Assembly (NCBI GenBank): GCA_022478985.1
Contig: JAKSZP010012172.1
Coordinates: forward strand, 1-64,000
Length of the DNA stretch: 64,000 bases
Direction: 5' to 3'
Origin: Massospora cicadina
Taxonomy: Eukaryota; Entomophthoromycota; Entomophthoromycetes; Entomophthorales; Entomophthoraceae
How positions within the stretch are numbered: the stretch's first letter is position 1; each line of letters begins with the position of its first letter. The position numbers were made by a program, and so were the translations under genes. This document shows, piece by piece, positions 12,330 to 23,479 of this stretch. The notes beneath the pieces were generated by a model. That model did no database searches. It had not been told where the DNA came from and saw only the letters and a list, made by a program, of their open reading frames with translations.

Positions 12330-12665
12330 AGGTGGAAGTTTAAGTGTGCAACGTAAAGTTCAAGACATTATTGACACTAGATTCCCAGTAATTATTATAT
12401 CTTCCAAACTAGTTAGTTGATTCAAAGTTGTACTTGATCTCCAACATAATGTTGAGTATTAAATGGTGGGCCCCCATTTCACTAGGTCCCTTGGTGTTTA
12501 TTCAGCCTTACCCTAATAATTAGAAACTTCCTCTAATGGTCCCAGCTATATTTCTTGAGAAACATGGTTATGACTTAGTACTTGGGATGCAATTTTTCAT
12601 GAATACTCCAAGATTGTTGACCTGTCCAAATTCTAATTATCTACAATTAGGCATCAGGTACCAAT
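12330..12665 (+). pseudogene. E1 aspartic protease remnant
   Basis: Retroviral-type protease that would cut the Gag-Pol polyprotein. The active-site region reads IIDTRFPVIIISSKLV in place of the family LDTGSPVNVISSKLV, so the catalytic glycine is lost. Further on, GYDLVLGMQFF matches the conserved C-terminal part (compare YDMLIGTQFM in E7). Frameshifts and stops lie between the two blocks. Confidence 0.7.
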
Positions 12666-12804
12666 TATTTTCCAAATGTTGTAACTAAGAAGGAAAAGCT
12701 CCATAAAAGAATCCATCTTATGGAAGATGACTGAACTCTATACCATATTTAGTATCATGTAGTTGGGCCTTAGGTGAAAATGCCTCCTCATTCCACTAAA
12801 GCCT

Positions 12805-13130
12805 AGGAAGGAATGCCATTATATGTTCAATCTCAAGTTGTAGTCCCAGCTCAGGAGCAAGTTATAGTAGATATCCGCATCTAGTACATATTACTCCAGG
12901 CCATATATTAGAAATGTGCAGGGTAGATAATCCATCCATTAAAGAGATATTGCTTTTCACAGGCATTCTAGATATAGCATATTCAGGGAATATATCTTTT
13001 AGTACTAGTGGTTCCCAACTCAAAAGTGGGAGCTGCCACGCATATATTCAGGGAATATATCAATTTTGTTAGATAATCTGACTTTAACCTCTTGCATCTT
13101 ATGGAAAGAAGACCTTATTGCTAATGTTTG
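12805..13130 (+). pseudogene. E1 dUTPase-like domain, split by a micro-SINE
   Basis: Between protease and RT the frame gives PLYVQSQVVVPAQEQVIVD, then HITPGHILEMCRVDN, then GILDIAYSGNI. This follows the order of trimeric dUTPases: motif 1 with a following beta strand, a PPG-turn strand, and motif 3 (GxxDxxYxG). The 47-bp insert at 12997-13043 plus an 18-bp duplication cut the domain after motif 3; the frame resumes as SGNISILLDNL, the expected next strand. Sequence near motif 4 is changed to WKEDLIANV. A frameshift lies near 12875. Function, if once present, would be hydrolysis of dUTP in cDNA synthesis. Confidence 0.65.
12997..13043 (-). mobile_element. Micro-SINE copy 1 (47 bp)
   Basis: A 47-bp insert flanked by the perfect 18-bp direct repeat ATATTCAGGGAATATATC (12979-12996 and 13044-13061). 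On the minus strand it begins ATGCGTGGCAGCTCCC and ends CCACTAGTACTAAAA, so the A-rich end is 3'. The same core is found at 35869-35915 and 48968-48993. Removing insert and one repeat restores dUTPase coding. Duplication length and A-tail fit target-primed reverse transcription. Confidence 0.75.
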
Positions 13131-13379
13131 CTTACCTGTTGATACATTACATAGCGTACATAAATTTGGTACCCTCTGAGATTTTGGACTCAAGGATCCT
13201 CCTAATATATCCACTATAAAACGTAATGGCTTAGACCTCATCAAAACCCAATTAAATGCCACTGAGCAACACTTAGCTGAGTAATTCAATATATTTTCTG
13301 GCCAAACAATTTTGGAAAAATGACTGGAGTGACTCATTGTATAGATACAGGGGATGCTTTGCTAATACAGACCAAGCAT

Positions 13380-13586
13380 TATAAAACTTCAGAGTGGAAG
13401 AAGCCCAAGAAACTGTAAATTCAAAACAACTTTTGGAAGGTAGTCTATTAAAACCTTCCCTAAGCCCTCGGGCTTTGCCTCTACTGTTAGCAAAAAATAA
13501 AGTTGGGAACCTTTTGGGTTTTGTTAAATTCTTTGAAGGTCAGGACCTTCAAAGGCTACTCAATTACTAGTCAAACGTAGCTCCAA
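13380..13586 (+). pseudogene. E1 reverse transcriptase, N-terminal part
   Basis: The frame reads KPSLSPRALPLLLAKNKVGN, matching the start of Ty3/Gypsy RT (usually PSxSPWASPLLLVKKKDG). The domain is then cut by element E2 and resumes at 22895. The last residues before the junction no longer fit the RT alignment, so a small rearrangement or frameshift is likely there. Confidence 0.6.
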
Positions 13587-14129
13587 TGGGAATCTCTTGG
13601 GGCTGATGTGCTCCTAAGAAAATATATCAACAGAAATACATTGTTGAAGCTACTATGTTCACTTTAAACAGACAAGCTCAGATAAATACAGGCAGAAAAA
13701 TCTCTGATATGACAACTAGGAAAAACTTGAGGTATATTTATTTATCAGAAATTGAGGATATCTATAAGAGCATGCAAAGCTGGGTATCACTTTGGATAAA
13801 ACTTGCAAGAGAATCTGGATCAAGTGGGATGAGGAGATCTCCTGATTGGTGCAGCTAAATGCAAAGGCTTTCAACATACTTGGTCCTTCTGGGTCACAGC
13901 GGCAGTTTTTGGTGACCTCTGAAAGGCAAGATTTTTAACATTTGAATCAGCGCCTTTGTCAGGTAAATCAGCAGATTCAGGAAGGGTTTGAGATTACAAA
14001 CGCTCTTTCAGAAGCTCATTATCCTTATCAAGCCATATCACTCAAACCAGCAAAGCTACACTGGTAATATTACAAATCAGTATGCTTAAAATATAGCCCA
14101 TATCAGCGCGATTTTTATTATCTCTGACA
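13587..14129 (-). repeat. 3' LTR of E2
   Basis: Matches 22329-22877 over its length, e.g. both carry GCTCCTAAGAAAAT followed by a CAACxGAAATACATxGTTGA block. On the minus strand it starts TGTCAGAG; just upstream in element sense is the purine tract GAGGGAGC (plus strand 14131-14138), the expected polypurine tract. Confidence 0.8.
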
Positions 14130-14499
14130 ATGCTCCCTCAATATTTTGCAAGGAGGGACATAACATTGGAGAAGTCTGGAATGAATTTAATTCACAACTG
14201 AGCCAACTTGACAGAGGCAATTGAATATTCAAATCCTTGTCAATAGATCACTCAATAAGGACCTAACCATAGAGTTTCAAGTTTGTGGACCCATCCTTCA
14301 GGTCAGTGATGGTAGAACAGGATGAGATCTCCTAATTGATACATGTGCAAAATCAGTTTCTGAGCATTGCTCCGTTCAGCTACTCATCTAATTATAGTTT
14401 CCATGGTCTTTGTAGCTAGATCTTGTAGCCAAAACAATTTATCAGCCAGCCTTAAATAACGAGATCAGTAGTATCAGGTGTAGAGGTTTTTTGATATGT

Positions 14500-15200
14500 G
14501 CTGTACGCTTGATGGCATAATTAACTCACATCCTTAAAGGTCTAAAAAGTGGACATCTGGCTAATTTGATGTTAACTGACAAATTACGCTAGTAAAACCT
14601 AAAGAAGGTATTCATTCCATTGTGAAGGATCAGATTGAGCCATTTTTTGGGGGATGGCGACTAGTGCCATTCACCTGTTCTACAGCCCAATTGGTAGCAG
14701 GATGGTAGGGTGCTGTAAAATAGTGAAAGGTGCACAATAGCAAATTGAAATTAGAGACTACTTGAGAAAAAAGTTGGTACCATTATCAGAGAGCAGCACC
14801 TTGGGACTACTTTGGCCAGTAAAGACCTGTTTTAGTAAGAAGTAGGCGGTGACCTTAGAGGTGGGAGAGGCAATGGAGTGGCCTCCACCCATTTCATAAA
14901 TTGTTCAACCACTAATATGATATAGCGAAAGCTATACATCGCCATAGGCAAGGGACCAATAACATTGATACTAACCATGGCAAACAATGTTGTGAAACTC
15001 ATGACCCAATGTTGATATATTGGATTCAGATGATTCTGGATAGCACACGTGAAGCAGATATCAATGACGTCTTAGATAGTCTCAATCATTCTATTCCAAT
15101 AGCAACGTTCTCTAAGCCATTAATAGGTCTTCCTTACTGCGCTAAGGCCTACGAACTTGTGCTTCCAGGGTGGACTTTGTTCTGGTTGAAGGTCAGACAT
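14500..15200 (-). pseudogene. E2 integrase remnant
   Basis: Minus-strand frames give NVIGPLPMAMYSFRYIILV followed by EQFMKWVEATPLP, the start of the integrase catalytic core; the first catalytic Asp (usually DVIGPLP) is Asn. Upstream, a degenerate HHCC region is just visible (FTCAIQN). Numerous stops follow. Confidence 0.65.
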
Positions 15201-15379
15201 ATGGTAGCCAAGACGTCCCAACTTGCATAAACAATCATCTATTTTCAACCCAAGTATGTTCAGCCATTTTCTTTAACTGGTGCTGGATCCCCAGAGCTTA
15301 TCAAATCCAGTCCTTTAGTTTCAAAGTAATTCATATATCTGATCCTCTTCAGAAGCATAGGGAGTTATTATGAAGAAGA

Positions 15380-16690
15380 CAGGATAGGCCATCAGCGGTT
15401 TGATGCACCATGCTGGCACAGTGGATATTTGAGAAATTGTAGCTCTGTAGTTTAAGAGAACATCAGGACAACCATCCATCGGGATCTTTCATCTATTGTA
15501 GCCACCATAAGGAGGCATAGCCCATCACTATGGTAAAATGATTCCTATTAAAGAAGGCAAAAAAGTATTTTATAGACAGCAGGACAGCCAGACACTAAAG
15601 TTCAGCTACGCTGTAGTTCCTTTCTGCCCAAGTTAAGGTCTTATAAAAGTAAGTGATATGATGATGAACTTGAGTCATATCAAGCTGAGCCAGAGTAGCC
15701 CCCACAGTCACGTCGCTAGTGTCAGTAAAGAGGGTGAAAAGTTTGTTGAGTTCAGGTGCACTAATATAGGCGTGGTAGCAAGAGCCTTTCTTAGAACATC
15801 AAAAGCCTGCTGTTGGGTTTCTTCCCATTGGAAAGGGACCTCTTTTTTAAAATAGATAGGTTAGTAATTTGAAAAATTCATAAAAATGTGGAATGAATTG
15901 TTGGTAATAACTGACCAATATAAAAAATACCTGTATATCATGTAAACTGCTTGGCTGAGTCATTTTTTCAATAATGATCCCAATTTCAGGTAGTGGCGAG
16001 ATTCCCTCTTGTGTAACCTTATTCCTTAAGAACTCACTTTGGTCTGGATTAACTAAATTTTGGTGGACTTCAATTTCAGTGAAGCAGAATGAATATGATT
16101 AAACATGTCCTTTAGATGAGAAGGTGGTGATAAACAGTTTGTGAGAATAACGTCAATTTATTCAAATAAGCCAATACACACAGCATCTACACATCCCCAA
16201 GTAAACAGTACATCACTCTTTGAAACGTGGCTGGAGCATTGCACAGCCTTTGAGGCATGTAAGTGGTCTCAAATAACCCTTTTCTCACTATAAGGACACA
16301 CTTCTCCATATCCTATGGTGCAAGCTCAATCTGCCAATACCCTCTGGCGAGATTCATTGCCAAGAAAACTGAGATCCAACTAAAAGTCATAAAGAATCAT
16401 TGATTTGGGGTTGAAGATAACTGTTCTTTAAAGTTATGGCATTCAACTAATGTTAATCTAAACCACCTGATGCCCCTCATCCTCTTCCCTATAAGCAGCA
16501 ATGATGAGGCCCAGGGAGCTTGAGATGGTTTTAGAAATCCAGTGTCAAATAGTTTCTTTAGTTCTTTCATAACTTGGGATTCTTCAACCTTAGACTTCCA
16601 GCGAGGTTAAGAGCGGCTCAGAGGGGCATCACCAGTAAGCACCTTGTGCCGCACCCCATTCATCATTCCAAAATTGTCTAGCCCCATGGA
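15380..16690 (-). pseudogene. E2 reverse transcriptase and RNase H remnant
   Basis: On the minus strand the RT begins LKKLFDTGFLKPSQAPWASS, then NLARGYWQIELAP (first catalytic region, Asp changed to Asn), MPQRLCNAPATFQRVMY and the site of YLDD, now GLFE, so catalysis is lost. Downstream fragments fit the connection and RNase H region but are broken by many stops. Confidence 0.65.
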
Positions 16691-16774
16691 AAAATATTGG
16701 CATACTATTTAATCAAAGATTTCGCCTCTCATTGTTGCTCAGAGGTGAGGGTTTCACCTATCTTTACTTCAACT

Positions 16775-17115
16775 CAAGCTATTGTAGCACTTTCATCAAT
16801 GCCTAAGTCACGCAACGTTCCATATCCATGGATGGACTCAACTTTATCAGAAGGTAGAGTCCAGACATATGCAACAGGATAGTTTTGAGTTATCAGCATT
16901 GGTTGATCCATAAAGCATCCATCAATATAGTTAAAGAGCCAAGAAAGCTGGATCCAGCAACCCAAGGCAAATGAGAGGCTCTTAAATAGTCCTATTAGGA
17001 TCTTTACAAATCTCCAGTAGATGGTCTGGTGGTATGGTAAACCGGAGCCCAGTCTCCATGAGGATCTGTGACTTCAAAGGTATGGCTATGCGGTTAATTG
17101 TATACACAGGCATCC
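16775..17115 (-). pseudogene. E2 dUTPase-like domain
   Basis: The minus strand reads GMPVYTINRIAIPLKSQILM, ETGLRFTIPPDHLLEICKD, then GLLDPAFLAL (motif 3, with Asp kept and Tyr changed to Phe), and in another frame ITQNYPVAYVWTLPSDK (motif 4 region, usually GDxIAQ). The order and spacing match those in E1, E5, E7 and E9. It lies between protease and RT. Stops and one frameshift make it non-functional. Confidence 0.65.
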
Positions 17116-17299
17116 CTTCCAGGGCTTCTGCACTAGGAGGTAGTAATTTGTCCTTAGTCTAACTACTTAGTATTCTAAGCGTTTGATGTGGTTTGAGTGC
17201 TCTAGTAATCAGCACCTAGGCTTTTTCTTTACTTTTTATTAGGAATATCCTTTATGACTAAGGGGATGCAGTACCCTAAAATAAAAAATATAGGTCCTT

Positions 17300-17670
17300 A
17301 TGACTTGTTGGGTATCAAATTAAACCAGGAACTGTATGCTGATGGGAAGGTCATATCCATCGTTCTCTAGCTCAATTGCTGAGGCAGTCACTACCAGAGA
17401 TCCAAATGAAGCGTCAGGGATGAGTAGGCACCCAAAAAGCAAGTTCAAATTGGTCTTGCAGTTTTTTAATCTACTGTGTAGTTCTGATTCAGAGCAACCT
17501 TTATCCATTTTACTAGTTGGGAAGATATGCCATTAACTGGAGACTTAATGTCAACTAAAGCTAAAATCTTCACGTTATGAATGACTACTTCTACTTGAGT
17601 GACTTTAGTACCAAAATGAGGGATTGAGTAAATTTGATTTTCTGGAGGTAGAGGGCCAGAAAGATCATAG
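17300..17670 (-). pseudogene. E2 aspartic protease remnant
   Basis: Minus strand reads GTKVTQVEVVIHNVKILALV then DIKSPVNGISSQLV, where DTGSP is expected, so the active site is lost. The C-terminal block AIELENDGYDLPISIQFL matches the protease of E7 and E1. It directly precedes the dUTPase-like domain. Confidence 0.7.
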
Positions 17671-17815
17671 TTAAAAGTAAAACATTTATTTTATGATCAG
17701 ATAGTCTGGAACCTCCAATTCATCAGCCTTGGATAGCATGTAACATCCAGCACACAGAGCAGCATTAGGTTGAGATTGAGGCATGGAATCATCAGCAGAG
17801 GGTGCCTCAAGCCCT

Positions 17816-18466
17816 ATGTAAGTCTTGGGGAGCGCCCCTCTGTTTGGATCAGGGGGTGTTCCCTTTCCCATCAAAAAGTGTCCAAGAAGGGTAGCTATCC
17901 CTCTCATATCACAGGGCAACCTCGCCCATGTGGTGGATGAGCGTTGGGTAACAGCTCTTTCTTTGAGGATCCCACCACCTGTTCCAGTATTAAGTTCAGA
18001 TAAATTAATGCAACGAATTAAGGGGATTTGTGCCAAGTTATTGGGGAGTTAGCATTCTCTTGGGACGAATGGTCCAAATAAAAATGAGGGCAATGAGACT
18101 TTATTGTCAATATCTGAGAGCCCTAAATCATCAAAAATAAGGCCCAATGGATGTGTACCTTTGATGAATAAAGTATCTAATATCAGATATTTGGCAAAAC
18201 TCGCCAATGGCATTGTGACATTGGGAAATGCTGAAGCAAGTTAAAACCCTCACTGGAAGTATTGCAACCCACTCATGATAGTTCTAGTTTGGACCAACAG
18301 ACCCAGGTGCAACCAGGTGCAGGCGGGTTTGGTGTCACAAACTTACTCCTGACCTCATGGGGCTACCCCTATGTGGGGTGGCCTTGGGAGATTCTCACTG
18401 CTCGTTGTGTGAGATGTCATTACTCTAGTTATTGAAACCAAAAAAATTGGCAATTTAGGCATTTGT
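17816..18466 (+). repeat. Chromovirus-type (E6-like) LTR copy
   Basis: Starts TGTAAGTCTTGGGGAGC and resembles the E6 LTRs at 38403 and 49694. Shared blocks are CTTGGGGAGC, the GGGCAACCTCGCCCATGTGGT segment (here 17914-17934) with GATGAG, and a degenerate TCTAGTTATTG end near 18430. It interrupts E2 between Gag and protease. Whether it is a solo LTR or the edge of a larger insert reaching 20290 is unresolved. Confidence 0.55.
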
Positions 18467-19150
18467 GGATGAACTGACAGTGACTTGGCCTGCCGCTGAC
18501 AATTTTGAAGTCAGCTCTAAATAATTAATTTCCCCTCACTTGAAGTTTGTCAGGTTAGAAAATCTTAAGGGCCCTGATCCTGAGCTTGTCTAAGCTATTC
18601 CCCCAAATCAGGTGTCTATTTAAGCAGTCATGACACACTGAGAAAATGGATGGTTAATTTTTCAAATTTTAAATTTAATAAAAAATGCACACCAAAAATC
18701 CAATTTTTTCCCCTTATGAGGAACTTTAAACCCCCCATTATGATCTAAAATTTTCACAGCACCTAAGCCCGCAGGCCCTGGGGCCATGTCATCCTGGTTC
18801 ATTGCTGGGTTGCTATTTACATTTATGACCTTCTGGCGTTTTCTGGACAAATTCCTCACTAAACAATCCAACGTCACTCAGGTAGCAGTGCCTCTAGCAT
18901 TTGGGCTTGCCTTCTGGATGTTTGGGCATCCAGTATAGCAAGCTTATTTAAACTTTATCTGCTACCATCATGACACCCTAAGATGACTCTGATTTTCCTG
19001 ACTCATCAACATGATTTTTCCAACAGGAGCTTTCTTGATGGCCAAAAATTCAATAATAGGTGCAAGAGCCATGATGGGGTTTAGTCTCTAGAATTGTTAA
19101 CTGCATGAATGTGGGGTCATTTCCTTATTAAATATGGGAGCTTGGCACTC
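18467..19150 (+). repeat. Retroelement W, copy 2 (5' part)
   Basis: Diverged copy of 1-900. It opens with GAACTGACAGTGACTTGGCC (GAACTGACAGAGACTCAGCC at 11-30) and encodes at 18788-18960 the same hydrophobic segment PLAFGLAFWMFGHP. The part that would hold the zf-RVT motif is absent, replaced from about 19277 by repeat L copy 2. Confidence 0.6.
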
Positions 19151-19276
19151 AACTTCATCTTATAGAATGAGAACCAAAGGTTAAATTTTTGGGATCCGTC
19201 TATTCTTTTTGGCTATTAACTAACTTCAGCTTCCTTGTTTAACCGCACAGATTTCTTATATGTGCTTTGTTTAGAT

Positions 19277-20290
19277 TGTTGATAAATTATATTGGGCAGT
19301 AATAGTATTGAGACTACTACTCTAATTGAGCTTCTTTTAGCCAAGATGGTTATTAGGTCCAACAACAACCTAATGCTTGTCTAATCTTGAATAGTATTCT
19401 GGAATAGCTGAAGAGACTTCTTCCCTCTTTTTAAGAGCTTAGCCTCAGCTCAGGTTCAGAGGTTCTTCCCTCACTTTTATAGGACTTAACCTAGGATTAG
19501 GTTCAGCGGTTCTTCTTTTTTCTCTTCAAGTAAAGTCCGCAGAGATCACAGCAAGATAGAAAAAGGATTCCTTATCCTTCCAAAACTCTAATTACAAGAT
19601 AATAACGGTATACCTTATAAAACTATATTGGTAAATATTTATCTAAATTTGATCTTTTTAATTATGAAAAATCCAAGGAAATTCATGAGGAAAAAAGGCG
19701 CCCAAATCTTCACTTGGCAACTCAATTGGAAACGGCGGCCATCGCCAATTAATTAACCTCCCAGTGTCACACAAAAACTATAACTTTCCTTTTCAGTTCT
19801 AAGTGGATTGTCCCTCTAACTCTCATTGCAACACTACTCAGTTAAAACAAAGAACGTGTCCCAACGTTTTTGTTCAACTCATTGAGTTATCCTTATTAGG
19901 TAACAGTCTGCTTAGGTAATGGGACTCTTACACATAAACAGCAGGTTGTAATTCCTTAAAAGTTTAACTTGCAAGTTGCTTGATCCCAGGCGAAATTACT
20001 CTCCCAGCAACTCATAAGCATCTTAATCAATTGGTAACTAAAACTGATTGACTCCTACAAGTTAATTAATTAATTAATAGTAAATTGACAACCTAATCAC
20101 TTTTTTGTTTGTTGGGGAAACCTTGATAAGTATTAAGCAAGACACGTGTTGATCTGACGGATAAAATCTGGAGAATTACCTAAAATTTGACCAGGATAAT
20201 ACTCCAAATAATAGTTATCATGTATAATTTGATTTTCCCACATCCACTAGTGGGAAGAATCCCCTAGTGGACAAGCAGATTTATTAGAAT
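19277..20290. repeat. Repeat L copy 2 (probable LTR inside E2)
   Basis: Related to 10963-11990. Near its left end (19411-19525) it has a short imperfect tandem repeat of about 50 bp, each unit ending GGTTCAG-GGTTCTTC. Near its right end is an imperfect inverted repeat around CCACTAGTGGGA and TCCCCTAGTGG (20241-20268). There is no coding sequence. Confidence 0.5.
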
Positions 20291-20359
20291 CAATTAAGCT
20301 GGGTAATTTGGGCATATTAAGTATTAACTTTTCTTTATCAGACAATTGATGCACTTCCA

Positions 20360-20900
20360 ATTTGGGCAACTCTAATATAAATCCAATAATATTAAGAATA
20401 TACTTAACATCTTATTGACATTATGGAAATAGAGCATAAGTTTGGTACTGTGCTGATATGCTGAGAGAATGGAGGTGATAGCATCATATAGGTTAGCTTG
20501 GTCCCAAGATGCAAGGGCCTGTGCCTCATAATAAAATCTACCAACAGATTCAGTGTTTGTTTCCCCACATATGGGGTGGATCCGCATGAAAGCCTGTTTA
20601 AATCTAAAAATAGAGAGGTTACTTTATGACTTCTTTGATAAGAGCATCCTTTATAGCCATTCAGGTAGTACATGTCTTTCAGAATACCATCATGATTTCT
20701 TAGGCTTTTCCATACAGACAGGTTTAAATGAGCTGACATTTCTAACAATCCGTAACCTTTTCCATTGCACCTTCATACATAAAAAGTAAGACTGATTGGG
20801 TTCAGTCCTGGACACATACTTCTCTTTTATCTGGGTTAAAGTATCCAACTGGTTCAAAGAGCATATAGATGGGCGGAGAAGTTGGTCACTCAACTTAGTG
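20360..20900 (-). pseudogene. E2 Gag capsid region
   Basis: Minus-strand frames give IKEKYVSRTEPNQSYFLCM, ESVGRFYYEAQALASWDQAN and LYDAITSILSAYQHSTKL. These align with E7 Gag (FSERFYLTAQSL, then LDDAIVALLSGLASQPSL) and E5 Gag. This is the retrotransposon capsid that forms the virus-like particle. Several frame changes are present. Confidence 0.65.
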
Positions 20901-21329
20901 GATTCTGTGGTACCTAAGTCAGTATGAAGAATAGCTTTTCATATTGGTGACAGATTTATTCATATCATCCTGAAAAGTAGTGCAGCAGTCATTGACATGC
21001 TTAAGTGGGGCCTTAGTATCTAAAAGTCAACTGAGATTTTCAATATTGGAGGATTGAAGGACCATTTGAGCGGAAAAAAATCTTGTTTAGCTTCAATGGT
21101 TTGCAACTTGGTGTTCATACATTTGAGTTGATGATCTACTTGGGCCTGAGAGTAAATTAGATTTGCACACGTTTCAGCCATCTTTGCAAAATTCTTGTAT
21201 ATGGAGATAAAGGTCAGATATGCATTAAGAAGATCCCCCTCAGTTGTCATCTTTCCTCCTCAAGCCACCAGTATTAGTTGTTGCTCAAGAGCCTTAATCT
21301 GAGCTTTGTGGTTTTCATTGAAGGAAGGC

Positions 21330-21440
21330 TAACTGGGGGAGATGATCCAGGAGGACCTCACCTTCAGGTCCAGGGGGTCCTTGTTCTCCTTCCTTCCCAC
21401 TAGGTCCAGTTTTTCTGGGAGGTCCTTTTTGGATAATAAC
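21330..21440 (-). pseudogene. E2 collagen-like Gag segment
   Basis: Minus strand encodes KGPPRKTGPSGKEGEQGPP then GPEGE: eight Gly-X-Y triplets in a row with one Gly to Arg change. It lies upstream of the capsid, as in E1 and E5. Beyond it the frame changes and collagen character fades. The following segment (21020-21250) has heptad-like Leu/Ile spacing and could be a coiled coil. Confidence 0.65.
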
Positions 21441-22328
21441 TTCCCAAATTGGCAACATGGCGGTTTGGTTGTTCAACTGCTGAATCTAAGCAGCCAAGGC
21501 GGTGATTTAGAAATCAGTGTTTTAATTTTTGACAATTAAGTTGATGAGGGTAGACAAAGCGCGGCCCACTAATTGGTACATATTGGTAGCTGCATGGATC
21601 ATCTGCTGAGAAATTTCACTTTGCAGGTATTGAATAACTCCAGTGTCAATTTAGGCTAGCTGACATTATATTGTTGATTTCTTAGTGGTTGTCCAAAATA
21701 GCCTCACATTTGTTTCAACCAAAATTGATTCAGATCTATACAATTCAAGGAGCTAGGCGTGAATTTGATGAGACAGACCAAGTTGCCGTTGGATCTCCAA
21801 TTGATGGCAACCAAATATCTGCAATTAGTGGTATAAATCAGGATGCACAAATAAATAAAGGTAGGATTCCTTTTGAGCTATCATACTTCAGTGCCAGGAA
21901 GGTCATGTGAGGAATATAGATGTGTCAGATTGCTAGCAATCTGGACATTGCGTCTACGACTGGACCTCCCATCAGGGGTAATAGATCCATCCAGCAAAGC
22001 GGTGACAGTGTTGGTGACATTGGCAGCTAGCATTTGACAAAGAAAATCATCCAGGGTAGAGATAGTCAGGGACATGGTAGCATTGAATTAAAGACCTCAA
22101 GTGTGAGGTAGAGGAGTATCTGGATTATTGTTAATGATCCATCAGGTCAGGCTCATGTTCTCCTTCATGTTAGGAGGGCTTTATTACTGGAAATATTCAT
22201 TCAGAAGATAGGCCTCTATTAAGTAGCCCTGGAAGGACCTGGCAGAAAGCACCAGTTTCAAGTATTGTTGATTTCTTAAATGTTGGGATAATCAAAGGCT
22301 AATTAACTATTATTAAAATGTACTACAT

Positions 22329-22877
22329 TAGGAATCTCTTGGGGCTGCTGTGCTCCTAAGAAAATCTCTCAACGAAAATACATCGTTGAGGCTACTATGT
22401 TTGCTTTGAACAGACAAAATCTTTATAAAAACAGGCAGAAAAATCTCTAATATAACAAATAGGAAAGAACTGAAGATATCTTTATTGATCAGAAACCAGG
22501 GAATATTTATAGGGCCATGAGAGACTTAAGATCACATAGGATAGACCTTGCAAGAGAATTGGGATTTTTGGGGTAAGGAGTTCACCTGATTGGTGCGGCA
22601 GGATGCAAAGGCTTTTGGCATACTTGGTCTTTCTGGGTCACAGTGGCAGTTTATGGTGATATACATAAGGTAAGACCTTTATTAGGTGAATCAGCGCCTT
22701 TGTCAGGTAAATTGGCGGATTCAAGAAGGGTTTAAGATTCCAAACGCTCTATCAGGAGCTCATTATCCATATCAATTCCAATATCTCCTCAAATTGGCAG
22801 AGCTCCACTAGTCATATTGCAAGTCAGTAAGCGTTTGAATTTCGCTCATATCAGCGCTATTTCCATTATTCCTGAGA
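22329..22877 (-). repeat. 5' LTR of E2
   Basis: Partner of 13587-14129. On the minus strand it begins TCTCAGG (TGTCAGA in the other copy). It carries a TATAAATA-like box and AATAAA on the minus strand (around 22480-22515). Adjacent Gag-side sequence no longer shows a clear primer-binding site. Confidence 0.75.
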
Positions 22878-22894
22878 GTCCCATTATGTATTGA

Positions 22895-23340
22895 AGAATT
22901 TATCACAAACTGAACTCAATCACCTATAAGGACAGCTATCTCTTACCAAGAATTGATTTCCTTTGGCTTCTGGCCAGCTTGCAGTTCTTTTCAGCTTATG
23001 ATCTAGCCAGCAGATACTTGCAAATAGATATTGCCCAGAGGGACTGAGAAGAGTGCGCCCTCATTATTAAAGAGGGCCTGTTCAAACCAACTCAAATGCC
23101 ACAGGGGTTGTGCAACGTCCCTGCTATGTTTTGGCGAGCCATGGATGTCATTCTAGGGGGCCTGAAAATGATCTATGTCCAGATGTATCTAGATATATTA
23201 ACTTCATTTACTAAGCTTTTAGCTCACACCTTGAACACCTACACCAAGTATTTTATCAACTACGTTCAGCGTCCTAAAATGAAACCCTCAAAATGCACAT
23301 TTTATCCAGAAGAATTGGAGTTTTGGGAAATAAGGTAACC
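22895..23340 (+). pseudogene. E1 reverse transcriptase, C-terminal part
   Basis: Continues the RT cut at 13586. The frame reads KLNSITYKDSYLLPRID, FFSAYDLASRYLQIDIAQ, KPTQMPQGLCNVPAMF and VQMYLDILTSF. The catalytic YLDD is reduced to YLDI, apparently by loss of one codon. PSKCTFYPEELEFW follows, the usual thumb sequence. Confidence 0.75.
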
Positions 23341-23479
23341 AATGAAGGTATCTATCCAGTGCCAGATAGAGTTACAACCATAAACCAGATGTAAATTCCA
23401 AAAAGTCCAAGGGACATCTAGGATATTTGAGGATGGTCAGTTATTATCGCCAAATTATCCCACATTTTGCTGAACTTGC

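Larger units (their letters stand above)
13587..22877 (-). mobile_element. Ty3/Gypsy element E2, nested in E1
   Basis: A minus-strand element inserted in the RT gene of E1. Its LTRs are 13587-14129 and 22329-22877. Five-base flanks are similar but not identical (TCCAA on the left, TCCCA on the right). Reading leftwards on the minus strand: collagen-like stretch and capsid of Gag (21440-20360), protease (17670-17300), dUTPase-like domain (17115-16775), RT and RNase H (16690-15380), integrase (15200-14500). A later insertion of at least two repeats (17816-20290) separates capsid from protease. All domains are degraded. Confidence 0.8.

Noticed and set aside
17825..18052. Short plus-strand open frame as a gene
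   Set aside because: It falls wholly inside a chromovirus-type LTR copy and has no domain.
20241..20268. Imperfect inverted repeat around CCACTAGTGG as another micro-SINE
   Set aside because: Shares only CCACTAGTG with the SINE core; no flanking duplication, no A tail.
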